From JBFEYJ01 sp041563315 (GTDB lineage: Bacteria > Pseudomonadota > Gammaproteobacteria > Thiohalomonadales > Thiohalomonadaceae): DNA of 5,702 bases. Below the pieces are notes generated by a model. It worked only from the letters and a program-made list of their open reading frames with translations, made no database searches and was not told where the DNA came from. The stretch is taken from positions 1 to 5,702 of the forward strand of contig JBFFNE010000125.1 of the NCBI GenBank assembly GCA_041563315.1, given 5' to 3'. Made by a program: the position numbers and the translations under genes. Every line of letters starts with the position of its first letter. Within the stretch, counting starts at the first letter, position 1. Positions 1 through 5,346 of the stretch are shown in pieces.

Positions 1-90
1 ATGAGGCACGCTGCTCCTTGTTTGTATGTACATCCATTTTAAAGTCCCCACCATGCGTAAGGTTTAATCTTTAGCGCCAAAAGATACTCG

Positions 91-168
91 GAATTCCGGG
101 GACAGTATTCCTATTACACACAATACGATTGGAATATGAATAAATAAATATGCTGTCCCCAGAAATTA
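91..168. repeat. REP/REPIN-like inverted pair with GGGGACAG cores
   Basis: Two copies of the core GGGGACAG face each other, at 98-105 on the plus strand and at 153-160 as CTGTCCCC. The similarity runs outward: AATTCCGGGGACAG on the left against AATTTCTGGGGACAG read from the right. Inside, TATTCC (106-111) is complementary to GGAATA (131-136), so the arms continue into the spacer. Two inverted short palindromic units about 45 bases apart is the layout of a REPIN, a paired REP sequence mobilised by RAYT (REP-associated tyrosine) transposases. GGGGACAG-type motifs beside RAYT genes are familiar to me, but no RAYT gene lies in this window. It could also be the fused ends of a deleted element. Confidence 0.55.
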
Positions 169-171
169 GGG

Positions 172-203
172 TTTCAAGCTGATGATATGTCATCAGGCTG
201 AAA
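172..203 (-). terminator. Hairpin just downstream of the VOC gene
   Basis: The plus strand reads TTTC, AGC, TGATGA, loop TATG, then TCATCA, GCT, GAAA. This gives about 13 base pairs with one extra base on each side. It starts six bases past the stop codon of the minus-strand VOC gene, which is right for a 3' transcript hairpin. No clear U-tract follows on the minus strand, so it may stabilise the RNA end or act as a weak terminator rather than a strong intrinsic one. Confidence 0.45.
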
Positions 204-208
204 AAGGC

Positions 209-577
209 TTAGCCTACTTTACTGTAGTCGTACCAGACGGCCTCGATATTGTGTCCGTCAGGATCATAGACAAACGCAGCATAGTAGCCCGGCCAGTAAT
301 CACGATAGCCCGGTCCGCCATTATCTGTCGCGCCAGCTTCCAGCGCCGCCTTGTAGAACGCCTCAACCTCTTGTTGGCTGTTTGCCTCGAAAGCGAGATG
401 CGTCGGTACGACGGTATCCTCGCGCGCAATCCAGAAGTCGGTATTCTTGCCGTCGTTGAAACCAGCCGCTTCACCGTACTCCATGTTATTTGTATAACCG
501 AGCGGCGTGAGCGCATGCACGTAGAACGCTTTTGACTTTGTATAATCACTTACGTGTAATGTGGTATGTGCGATCAT
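209..577 (-). CDS. VOC family protein (glyoxalase / bleomycin-resistance / dioxygenase fold)
   Basis: A 122-residue cytoplasmic protein of the vicinal oxygen chelate superfamily, whose members are metal-dependent lyases, isomerases or dioxygenases, or antibiotic-binding proteins. It shows the two beta-alpha-beta-beta-beta modules of the fold. The first opens with HTTLHVSDYTKSKAFY (residues 4-19) and the second with PTHLAFEANSQQEVEAFYKA (58-77), ending in YDPDGHNIEAVW (104-115). By position, H8, H60 and E112 are the likely metal ligands. The length is normal for a stand-alone one-chain VOC protein. ATG at 577 is preferred because the family usually begins a few residues before the first beta strand and a GGA lies about nine bases upstream. 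An in-frame GTG at 592 would add five residues. Substrate is unknown; small VOC proteins of this type are often annotated only as glyoxalase-like. No operon partner is seen, and a hairpin follows its stop. Confidence 0.9.
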   Translation of the reverse strand: MIAHTTLHVSDYTKSKAFYVHALTPLGYTNNMEYGEAAGFNDGKNTDFWIAREDTVVPTHLAFEANSQQEVEAFYKAALEAGATDNGGPGYRDYWPGYYAAFVYDPDGHNIEAVWYDYSKVG

Positions 578-605
578 GTCCGGGTATTCCACTGGTTGGC
601 GCTTT

Positions 606-803
606 ATGGACTTGAGTTGTCAAGACAGTGTAGATGAAAAGATCCTGCGAACCCGCTTCAGCAACTACGCCTCCGGCATCGCTATCGATATCAAACCGGA
701 CCGCAATGGCCTTTATGAGCTATGCAGACGACATAAATCAAAGGGGCAGATCACATTTCCTCTGTATGCTGAAGATTCAAGCATGATTGACAGCAAGTGG
801 TAA
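606..803 (+). CDS. Small unrecognised ORF, possibly coding
   Basis: An open frame of 65 codons from the ATG at 606 (80 codons if the ATG at 561, inside the opposite-strand VOC gene, is used). I do not recognise the product. The central part, from about DEKILRTRFSNYASG to PLYAED, has a plausible protein composition with mixed charged and hydrophobic residues and no low-complexity shadow character. No signal peptide, membrane segment or catalytic motif is visible, and no good ribosome binding site precedes either start. It fills the gap between the divergent VOC and Cache genes. It may be a genuine small gene, the tail of a decayed one, or chance. Confidence 0.3.
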   Translation: MDLSCQDSVDEKILRTRFSNYASGIAIDIKPDRNGLYELCRRHKSKGQITFPLYAEDSSMIDSKW

Positions 804-879
804 CTTGACTACGTGTATAAGATTAACTGCATCTTCGCGTGCGCCAGCGACATTTTCTGTCAGTCGGCAATGCTTAAGC

Positions 880-884
880 GGAGG
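880..884 (+). promoter_or_regulatory. Shine-Dalgarno GGAGG that sets the Cache lipoprotein start
   Basis: GGAGG at 880-884 lies seven bases before ATG 892. The frame is open back to an ATG at 787, but the extra 35 residues carry no recognisable domain and would bury the signal peptide. This site therefore decides for 892. Confidence 0.75.
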
Positions 885-891
885 GGAAGAT

Positions 892-1818
892 ATGCCTGCG
901 ATGCGTTGGTTTGTTTTACCACTGCTCTGCGCGTTCCTGCTGGGATCCTGCGCCAACGACTGGAAGAAGGGTGAAAAGGCGACTGATGCGGACTTTGTGC
1001 CGGCTAATGCGGAGTCTTATCAGTATCAGGAAACCCGGGACCTGGTGCGCTTCGTTGAGGAGGCCACCGATGCCATCCGCAGGGAGGGTGAGACCGTGTT
1101 CCCCGCCTTCCGCCGCGAAGGCAGCCGCTGGTTCCAGGGCGAGCGCTACGTCTTTGTCTGGGACATGGAGGGCAACCGCTACGTCTATCCGCCTGACTTG
1201 CCCCATGAGAAGGGCAATATGGCGCAGCTGAAGGATATTGACGGTAAGCCTATCGGCCGCATGTTCATTGAGGCGGCGGCTGGGCCGGGCGGCGAGGGCT
1301 GGGTCCATTACCGGTGGTACAAGCCGGGCGATCCGGAACCGATCTGGAAGTCGACCTATGTGGTGCGCGCTGAGGCACCGGACGGCAAGACTTACCTGGT
1401 GGGCAGCGGTGTCTACAACATGCGGGTGGAACCCGCCTTCGTTACCCACGCGGTGCAGGGGGCTGCCGCGCTTTTGCAGAGTGAGGGCCGGGAGGCCTTT
1501 GCCACCCTTCGCGACAAGAGCAGCCCTTTCTTCTTTTACAACACCTATGTGTTCGTGACTTCGACCGATGGCGTGGAATGGGTCAACCCGGCCTTTCCCT
1601 CGCTGGAGGGTCGCTCGATGATTGATACGCGCGATGCCAAGGGCAAGCTGCTGGTGCGTGATTACATCTATGCCGCGAAAAAGCATGGCGCAGCTTGGGT
1701 CAGTTACTACTGGCCCAGACCCGGCACCCGCGATCCGGTGCGCAAGCTGACCTATGTCGAGAAGGTGCGCGTGGGCAATGAGGATGTGATCGTAGGCTCG
1801 GGGATCTATGAGGAGTGA
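892..1818 (+). CDS. Lipoprotein with two tandem Cache-type sensor domains
   Basis: A 308-residue exported protein. Residues 1-20 form a lipoprotein signal peptide: a hydrophobic stretch, then the lipobox LGSC with the acceptor cysteine at 20. Alanine at +2 suggests outer-membrane sorting. Two copies of a Cache_2-like domain (the extracytoplasmic small-molecule sensor fold) follow. Each has a helical lead-in (about 45-85 and 183-216), then YVFVWDMEGNRYVYP (86-100) in copy 1 or YVFVTSTDGVEWVNP (219-233) in copy 2. Next come DIDGKPIGR (115-123) or DAKGKLLVR (248-256), then WVHYRW (137-142) or WVSYYW (269-274). The copies end in VGSGVY (170-175) and VGSGIY (301-306). Cache domains normally sit on chemoreceptors, histidine kinases or cyclic-di-GMP enzymes. 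This one has no transmembrane or output domain, so it may act as a periplasmic or surface ligand binder that hands a signal to a partner. No partner is adjacent. The gene is GC-rich and monocistronic here. Confidence 0.85.
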   Translation: MPAMRWFVLPLLCAFLLGSCANDWKKGEKATDADFVPANAESYQYQETRDLVRFVEEATDAIRREGETVFPAFRREGSRWFQGERYVFVWDMEGNRYVYPPDLPHEKGNMAQLKDIDGKPIGRMFIEAAAGPGGEGWVHYRWYKPGDPEPIWKSTYVVRAEAPDGKTYLVGSGVYNMRVEPAFVTHAVQGAAALLQSEGREAFATLRDKSSPFFFYNTYVFVTSTDGVEWVNPAFPSLEGRSMIDTRDAKGKLLVRDYIYAAKKHGAAWVSYYWPRPGTRDPVRKLTYVEKVRVGNEDVIVGSGIYEE

Positions 1819-1922
1819 ATGCCCAGGCGCAGCGTCAATCTACGCCTAATGCTTGTCCGGGACTGATGTTGTTGTTTGAACCGCTGAATATAATCATTAG
1901 GTTCATTCTGACTCCGATGTAG

Positions 1923-1964
1923 GAGGGGGAGGTCTTGAAGTCTGAATGCAGGACCCGCCCCCTC
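1923..1964. repeat. GC-rich inverted repeat between convergent genes
   Basis: GAGGGGG (1923-1929) pairs with CCCCCTC (1958-1964) and GGTC (1931-1934) with GACC (1952-1955). This gives 11 base pairs around a 17-base loop with a small internal mismatch. It lies between the end of the plus-strand Cache gene and the end of the minus-strand rsgA remnant. A two-way transcription stop is possible, but no T-run follows on either strand, so it is only a structural candidate. Confidence 0.35.
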
Positions 1965-1984
1965 ATGAGCCTCCAGTCGGGCTA

Positions 1985-2608
1985 TCACTTTCCGTTCTTT
2001 CGCTGTATCGACTGTACCTGGTGGACCATTTTGCCGAATACCTTCTCCTGTCGCCTGCGCTCATGCTCGGCGACGTTGTGGCGCTCTTCGGCGAGCAGTT
2101 TGAGGTAGTGCTGCCATGCGTCTTGCGACAGCACTTCGTTCTCCACCGCCTCCCTGACGGCACAGCCAGGTTCTTGTTGATGCGTGCAGTCGTTGTAGCG
2201 GCAGTTTCCGGCCAGTTTGCCGATGTCCTGGAACTGCTGTCCGACGCCGCCCTCGGTCGGGGCCATCCCTCCTCCCGCATGCCCGGGACATCGATAATGC
2301 AGACCTCGCCGGGCAGGCGGAGCAGACTACGGGCGGTGGTGGTATGGCGGCCCTTGGCATCGCGCCGGCTAGCCTGGGTGCGCTGCGCGGTCAGTCCGAT
2401 CAGGTTGTTGGCCACCGACGTCTTGCTTACACCTGAGGAGCCGACCAGCGCGATGGTGGTGCCGGGCGTGGCGAACTTCGTTGATCGGGATCTCCAACTC
2501 CCGGCACAGATCGGCATTGGTCAGTAGTACCAGCAGTGTTGTGTGCGACTTGGCGGCGAGTACTAGGTAGCGCTCGATACGGTGCAGGTTGTACTCGCCG
2601 TCACAGAA
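1985..2608 (-). pseudogene. rsgA: rsgA remnant: ribosome small-subunit-dependent GTPase A, truncated and frame-disrupted
   Basis: RsgA is a circularly permuted GTPase that matures the 30S subunit. Three pieces are visible in gene order. Piece 1 (about 2602-2500) carries NLHRIERYLVLAA and then LTNADLC, the G4 region, where the family has NKxD or TKxD. Piece 2 (about 2470-2270, another frame) carries PGTTIALVGSSGV (G1), GRHTTT (G2) and DVPGMRE (G3). Piece 3 (2266-1985, back in the frame of piece 1) carries FQDIGKLAGNCRYNDC, H and C, the zinc motif C-x4-C-x-H-x5-C, and a helical, basic C-terminus. The N-terminal OB domain is absent and most of the stretch between G4 and G1 is deleted. The P-loop reads GSSGVSKT, with serine for the essential glycine, and G4 lysine is asparagine. 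Piece 2 runs out of frame with both ends. Together these point to a dead gene; a working rsgA presumably exists elsewhere. Identity is sure, exact breakpoints are approximate. Confidence 0.9.
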
Positions 2609-2610
2609 TT

Positions 2611-2898
2611 GGATGCTTTTTTTAGAGGGTCATGCTCCATCTGCAAGGTAATGTGAGCCTTTTTGATCTTCTTAAGTCGCTTTAGTTCGCGACTGGCCTC
2701 AGCATCCAGCGTCGCTTTGGTTAGCTTTTTCATGATTACACCGTCTCGACATTCTTTCTTTCAACGGTATAGCATGACGGGATGGATATCGAAGACTTTT
2801 GCTACATCATGTGCCTGCACACCAGGAAAGGCCCCCAATTCAACAGCCGTTGCCTTGAATGAATCATCGTAAAAATCACACTTAGTCTTTCTGGCCAT
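2611..2898 (-). pseudogene. IS3-family transposase OrfA, interrupted by an in-frame stop
   Basis: OrfA is the small helix-turn-helix DNA-binding subunit of IS3-type transposases. ATG at 2898 has GAGGT seven bases upstream. It opens MARKTKCDFYDDSFKATAV; residues 31-45 (DVAKVFDIHPVMLYR) are the recognition part of the helix-turn-helix, where the family continues with W. Here that codon is TGA (2763-2761), a single-base change from TGG. Reading on gives a leucine-zipper-like helix, ELKRLKKIKKAHITLQMEHD (70-89), then PLKKAS, matching the LKKA motif near the end of IS3 OrfA proteins. A run of seven A residues (2623-2617 on the minus strand) coincides with LKK, where IS3 elements often have their slippery frameshift site. 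After LKKAS the reading leaves the family and enters rsgA sequence in another frame. Non-functional. Confidence 0.75.
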
Positions 2899-2935
2899 TT
2901 CACACCTCAAACAAATTATTAGATAGGTGTGTACA
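2611..2935 (-). mobile_element. Left-end remnant of an IS3-family insertion sequence
   Basis: The piece begins at a possible terminal TGTACACACC (2935-2926), runs through the orfA leader and orfA, and breaks off at about 2611, where rsgA sequence starts. TG at the outer end fits IS3-family termini. No orfB (DDE integrase-like catalytic subunit) and no right end are in the window, so the element cannot move. The loss of the rsgA 5' half exactly at this junction suggests an IS-linked deletion. Confidence 0.6.
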
Positions 2936-2961
2936 AAACTAGGGGAGCCTCCCCAGGCTGG
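2935..2961 (-). terminator. Probable intrinsic terminator of the PhnD-like gene
   Basis: Read on the minus strand, GGGGA, loop GGC, TCCCC (2954-2942) is followed by TAGTTTT. It starts about 40 bases after the TAA of the binding-protein gene. The stem is short, five GC-rich pairs plus two more past a bulge. An overlapping alternative pairing, AGCCT with AGGCT (2946-2959), excludes it. The T-run ends where the IS3 remnant seems to begin. Confidence 0.55.
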
Positions 2962-2994
2962 TGCATAGAAACGACGCGCAGTGCAGGGCGGCTG

Positions 2995-3804
2995 TTACCA
3001 ACCCCAGACCACACCCTCTAGCAATCCACTGGCTCCGTCGTATTCTTCCACTTTTGCTGGAATGAAGCGCTTTGCTTTCTTGGCGAAACGGTCGATGATG
3101 TGTTGTATGCTCGGGTCGCCCATCAGCACTTTGGCAATCCGCTGACGGTTTACCGCATCAATCCTGCGACTGGCGCTGACGCCCTGATTGGGAAATTTTC
3201 GCGTGGTGTGGATCACTTTCAACCGTGCTTTTTCTTCGGCATTCAGGATCTTGTCATAAAACTGATCCCTGAGCACGGCGGCATCGCATTTGCGATCCAT
3301 CAGTGCCTGATAGACATCGGTCATGCTGCCTTTAATGGGGACGACGGTGGGTGATGTCGCCTCATTGCGATACCGGTCGAGCAGTACCACGGCGGTCAGG
3401 TTGGGCGTGGTGAAGGCGCAGATTTTTGCCCAGCGCAGCGTATGGATGTCGTTGAAGTGATTGTTGTCCTTGCGTACCACAATTTTAAACGCCAGGTGTC
3501 CGGGCAGTCGGGCGACGGGTTGATGATCGGTATGCTTGATACGCCACGAGGTCAGGTGCGGGCCGTCGAGAAGGATGTCATAGGAATCACTGCGGATCCT
3601 GTCTGAGTACTCCGCCCAGCTTCTGGGGTGTTCATAGACGACTTTTTCGCCCAATACGGCAGAGAGACGATCGGCCAGGAGACCGTAGGTCCTAAATCCT
3701 TCGGCACGGTCCTCGCGCGGTGCGGCAGAAAGGATGAGATCCGCATGGGCTAGCGAACTCGAGAGCAGGGTGACGGCAACGGTAAATGCGGCGAGATAAC
3801 GCAT
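2995..3804 (-). CDS. PhnD-family periplasmic substrate-binding protein (phosphate/phosphite/phosphonate type), orphan
   Basis: A 269-residue exported protein of the group that binds phosphonate, phosphite or related anions for ABC import, with relatives used as sensor inputs. Residues 1-21 are a signal peptide ending AHA before D22. The mature part begins DLILSAAPREDRAEG, the usual first strand and ligand loop. YDILLDGPHLTSWR (75-88) corresponds to the conserved Y-D-x-x-x-x-G-P segment. GSMTDVYQALMDRKCDAAVL (159-178) matches the second-lobe pattern of a small-residue loop, helix and G/K-x-D-A-A. PNQGVSASRRID (205-216) is the late hinge region. Length is slightly short for PhnD proteins (about 300). 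AAGGAG lies seven bases before ATG 3804. No permease or ATPase gene adjoins it and a terminator follows, so it is monocistronic. It may serve a distant transporter or feed a signalling protein; the ligand is unknown. Confidence 0.88.
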   Translation of the reverse strand: MRYLAAFTVAVTLLSSSLAHADLILSAAPREDRAEGFRTYGLLADRLSAVLGEKVVYEHPRSWAEYSDRIRSDSYDILLDGPHLTSWRIKHTDHQPVARLPGHLAFKIVVRKDNNHFNDIHTLRWAKICAFTTPNLTAVVLLDRYRNEATSPTVVPIKGSMTDVYQALMDRKCDAAVLRDQFYDKILNAEEKARLKVIHTTRKFPNQGVSASRRIDAVNRQRIAKVLMGDPSIQHIIDRFAKKAKRFIPAKVEEYDGASGLLEGVVWGW

Positions 3805-4400
3805 ATTAGTTCTCCTTGTTGACCATTATTGGCATCCGTGTGCGAATAAAAACGACGGTTTTGGAAGTGTTATGCGTAATCACTAACCCCTGATTCTGTG
3901 ACAAGCCACGATCGAATAAAAAAGGTCAGAGAGAAATAATTCTTATAGTTCATTGGTTGGGCGCATTACCATGCGCCCATTTTTATTATAAATCAATACT
4001 AGCATTGGTCCGTCGTGAATTTAAGGGGTTGGAGAGACATTTGTTCCTTTCACGTTTTAGCATGACACCGGTTCAGAACATCACCTAACACCTGGGTTAG
4101 CCAGAACATGCTTTGCCGGAAAGACGGTGCTTGCGGTTTACTGAACATGGTCGAGGGTGGTGAATTCCCCGTATGGCGCGGGGGTGGCAGGGCAGCGGTT
4201 ATTAGGACGCTGTTATCCTTGTGCCCGTCCTGAATCACTCTGGAGTCAGACCATCAGTGCGGTTGCGAGGTGAACTCATCGACTTGTTATGCGGTGGCAG
4301 CATCTTTTTCAGGATGGCTCCCTTCCGCTCTTTTGGGTACCCCCTCTTTATCCTCTCTCCGTCCCCTCACTTGGATTCTTAGAATCCTATACTAAGGGAC
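3805..4400. other. Long intergenic stretch without a convincing gene
   Basis: About 600 bases. On the minus strand the first 100 or so should hold the promoter of the PhnD-like gene, but I see no pair of boxes good enough to call. The stretch also contains the plus-strand terminator at 3958-3984 and the start of the nested inverted repeat at 4316. A 62-codon minus-strand frame (4238-4050, GTG start) has no recognisable product and is proline- and serine-rich like a chance frame. CCCCG/CGGGG (around 4167-4183) is a further small inverted repeat. Confidence 0.6.
3958..3984 (+). terminator. Strong intrinsic terminator with no visible gene upstream
   Basis: TGGGCGCAT (3958-3966), loop TACC, ATGCGCCCA (3971-3979), then TTTTT (3980-3984). 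This is a perfect nine-base-pair GC-rich stem followed by a U-tract, so it would stop plus-strand transcription. No plus-strand coding frame ends before it; the gene to the left runs the other way. It could end a small RNA that starts between about 3820 and 3950, or be left over from a lost gene. Confidence 0.75.
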
Positions 4401-4428
4401 GACAACTATCCTGAGAGAGGAGGGAGCC
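4316..4428. repeat. Nested, branched inverted-repeat structure
   Basis: The right arm GAGAGAGGAGGGAGCC (4413-4428) is continuous. Its partner is split into CCTCTCTC (4352-4359) and GGCTCCCT (4316-4323), separated by 28 bases that contain the palindrome GGGTACCC (4335-4342). Inside, CGTCCC (4360-4365), directly continuous with the left arm, pairs with GGGACG (4396-4401). At the tip, GGATTCT (4373-4379) pairs with AGAATCC (4381-4387). In total 29 base pairs form in one nested fold with a side branch. CTCCGTCCCC on its left arm resembles the GGGGACGG-type cores of RAYT-linked palindromes. It could be a non-autonomous mobile element, a structured RNA or a cruciform. Confidence 0.65.
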
Positions 4429-4540
4429 TGCCCGTTACGCAGGGCGTAAAGGGCTTCCTCGAAATCAAAGTCTTTGGGCATATGTCATTCTTCGTTTTGC
4501 TGATACGACTGAAATGACACAGAATATCTAACACACCGTT
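4392..4540 (-). pseudogene. Probable left end and 5' stub of an IS256-family transposase
   Basis: The ATG at 4481 opens MPKDFDFEEALYALRNGQ, which resembles the N-terminus of IS256-type (mutator) transposases, a DFDFxxAL-x-ALxxGxxL start. In the family this leads to GKDGxLTPLIKxLTEAAL. Here the similarity ends after about 20 residues and the frame stops at 4394-4392. Upstream, ACGGTGTGTTAGATATTCTG (4539-4520) followed by TGTCATTT looks like an IS256-family terminal repeat and leader. The coding similarity breaks off where the nested inverted repeat (4316-4428) starts. About 95% of the usual ~400-residue protein and the DDE core are missing. The call rests on a short match. Confidence 0.5.
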
Positions 4541-4592
4541 TTGGATGGAACATCGATGGTCCCTTAACTTTCTTCCTCTGAGAAACCGTTGA

Positions 4593-5333
4593 CTAATATA
4601 TTCGATAGGTTGTTCTAAATTCAGCACCTGCGGAAAGCTCCACCTTGTAGGAAAGACTTGAGCCAATTCCTCTAGTGTCATGCAGCCATATTTCACCCAT
4701 TTCCCCGGAATTAACAACATTACTTACAACGATGGTCAATTTATCTCCAGTTATAGCATCAAAGCTAACGGGATTGTTTAGTCCGGCCGCTACACCCTCG
4801 TATAGTAAAGTAGAATTGACATAAACACTCAAAATCCCTGGAGAATCGATTAACTCAGACCCTGTCATGCCACCGGCGAGAAGATAACTTGACATACTTG
4901 CTCCGACTGTAGCGAACGGACTCCCTATATCAGCGTTACGTATTTTATAGGTAACATCAAAGAAGGTGCCGGGTGTATCAGCGACGACAAACTGAGCAAG
5001 GCTTAGATCGCGATCTAAACCATCAGTTAACCTCAGCCGTGTAAAACGGACATCCCCAGCATCACTGACCATTTTCACTCTAAAGATGTCACCTTCATTA
5101 ATAACCAGGTTATTTATCGTTGGCGATACATAGCCATCAGCGGTAACGTCAATCACTTTTTGTGTTCCATTCAGCTCAAGCATAACCGTTCCAGAGCCAA
5201 CCCAATCCACAACACTTAGTAGGCTTGCATAAACTCGTGGACCTGAAGTGGTTCCGCCCATTCCATGCCCTATCAATAGAGGAATCATCAACAGCAAAAG
5301 AACAACTTTAGAAAGATTAACAACGTTCTTCAT
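4593..5333 (-). CDS. Secreted protein with two tandem beta-rich repeats, function unknown
   Basis: A 246-residue protein I cannot assign to a family. Residues 1-27 form a signal peptide (MKNVVNLSK, then VVLLLLMIPLLIGHG). The rest is predicted to be mainly short beta strands, with no cysteine in the mature part. It contains an internal duplication. Copy 1 runs from GTVMLELNGTQKVIDV (48-63) through NEGDIFRVKMVS (79-90) and RLRLTDG (99-105) to FFDVTYKI (124-131). Copy 2 runs from GILSVYVNSTLLYEGV (166-181) through ITGDKLTIVVSN (194-205) and EIWLHDTRG (214-222) to EFRTTYRIY at the very C-terminus. The pattern suggests two beta-sandwich domains, as in adhesive or carbohydrate-binding proteins (inference). 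ATG 5333 is chosen because GGGAGG lies seven bases upstream; an upstream in-frame ATG (5363) lies inside the previous gene. The start overlaps the stop of that gene by one base. Confidence 0.8.
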   Translation of the reverse strand: MKNVVNLSKVVLLLLMIPLLIGHGMGGTTSGPRVYASLLSVVDWVGSGTVMLELNGTQKVIDVTADGYVSPTINNLVINEGDIFRVKMVSDAGDVRFTRLRLTDGLDRDLSLAQFVVADTPGTFFDVTYKIRNADIGSPFATVGASMSSYLLAGGMTGSELIDSPGILSVYVNSTLLYEGVAAGLNNPVSFDAITGDKLTIVVSNVVNSGEMGEIWLHDTRGIGSSLSYKVELSAGAEFRTTYRIY

Positions 5334-5346
5334 TACTTCACCTCCC
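5331..5346 (-). promoter_or_regulatory. Coupled stop-start TAATG with Shine-Dalgarno inside the upstream gene
   Basis: On the minus strand GGGAGG (5346-5341) lies within the last codons of the membrane-protein gene, seven bases before TAATG. There the TAA stop (5335-5333) and the ATG start (5333-5331) share one base. This is the classic arrangement for translational coupling and fixes the start of the secreted-protein gene. Confidence 0.8.

Noticed and set aside
787..833. TTGACA at 787-792 as a -35 box for the Cache gene
   Set aside because: The hexamer at the right distance (TACGTG) is a poor -10, and the TATAAG at 816 is too far away at 23 bases.
916..1686. 256-codon minus-strand open frame opposite the Cache gene
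   Set aside because: It is the antisense shadow of a GC-rich gene; the plus-strand product has a signal peptide, lipobox and duplicated domain, and the minus-strand product shows no recognisable feature.
1829..1851. AGGCG/CGCCT inverted repeat after the Cache gene
   Set aside because: Only five pairs with a 13-base loop and no T-run, too weak to call a terminator.
1946..2527. 193-codon plus-strand open frame
   Set aside because: It lies opposite the rsgA remnant, whose minus-strand pieces carry clear GTPase and zinc motifs.
2663..2872. 69-codon plus-strand open frame
   Set aside because: Antisense to the IS3-type orfA remnant, which explains the sequence better.
4050..4238. 62-codon minus-strand open frame with GTG start
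   Set aside because: No known domain, proline- and serine-rich, no convincing ribosome binding site; not distinguishable from chance.
4255..4296. Possible integron attC half-site ending GTTATGC
   Set aside because: No matching complementary half at a suitable distance, no integrase gene and no cassette arrangement.
4406..4720. 104-codon minus-strand open frame
   Set aside because: Overlaps the end of the secreted-protein gene and the IS256-like stub in another frame; no family features.
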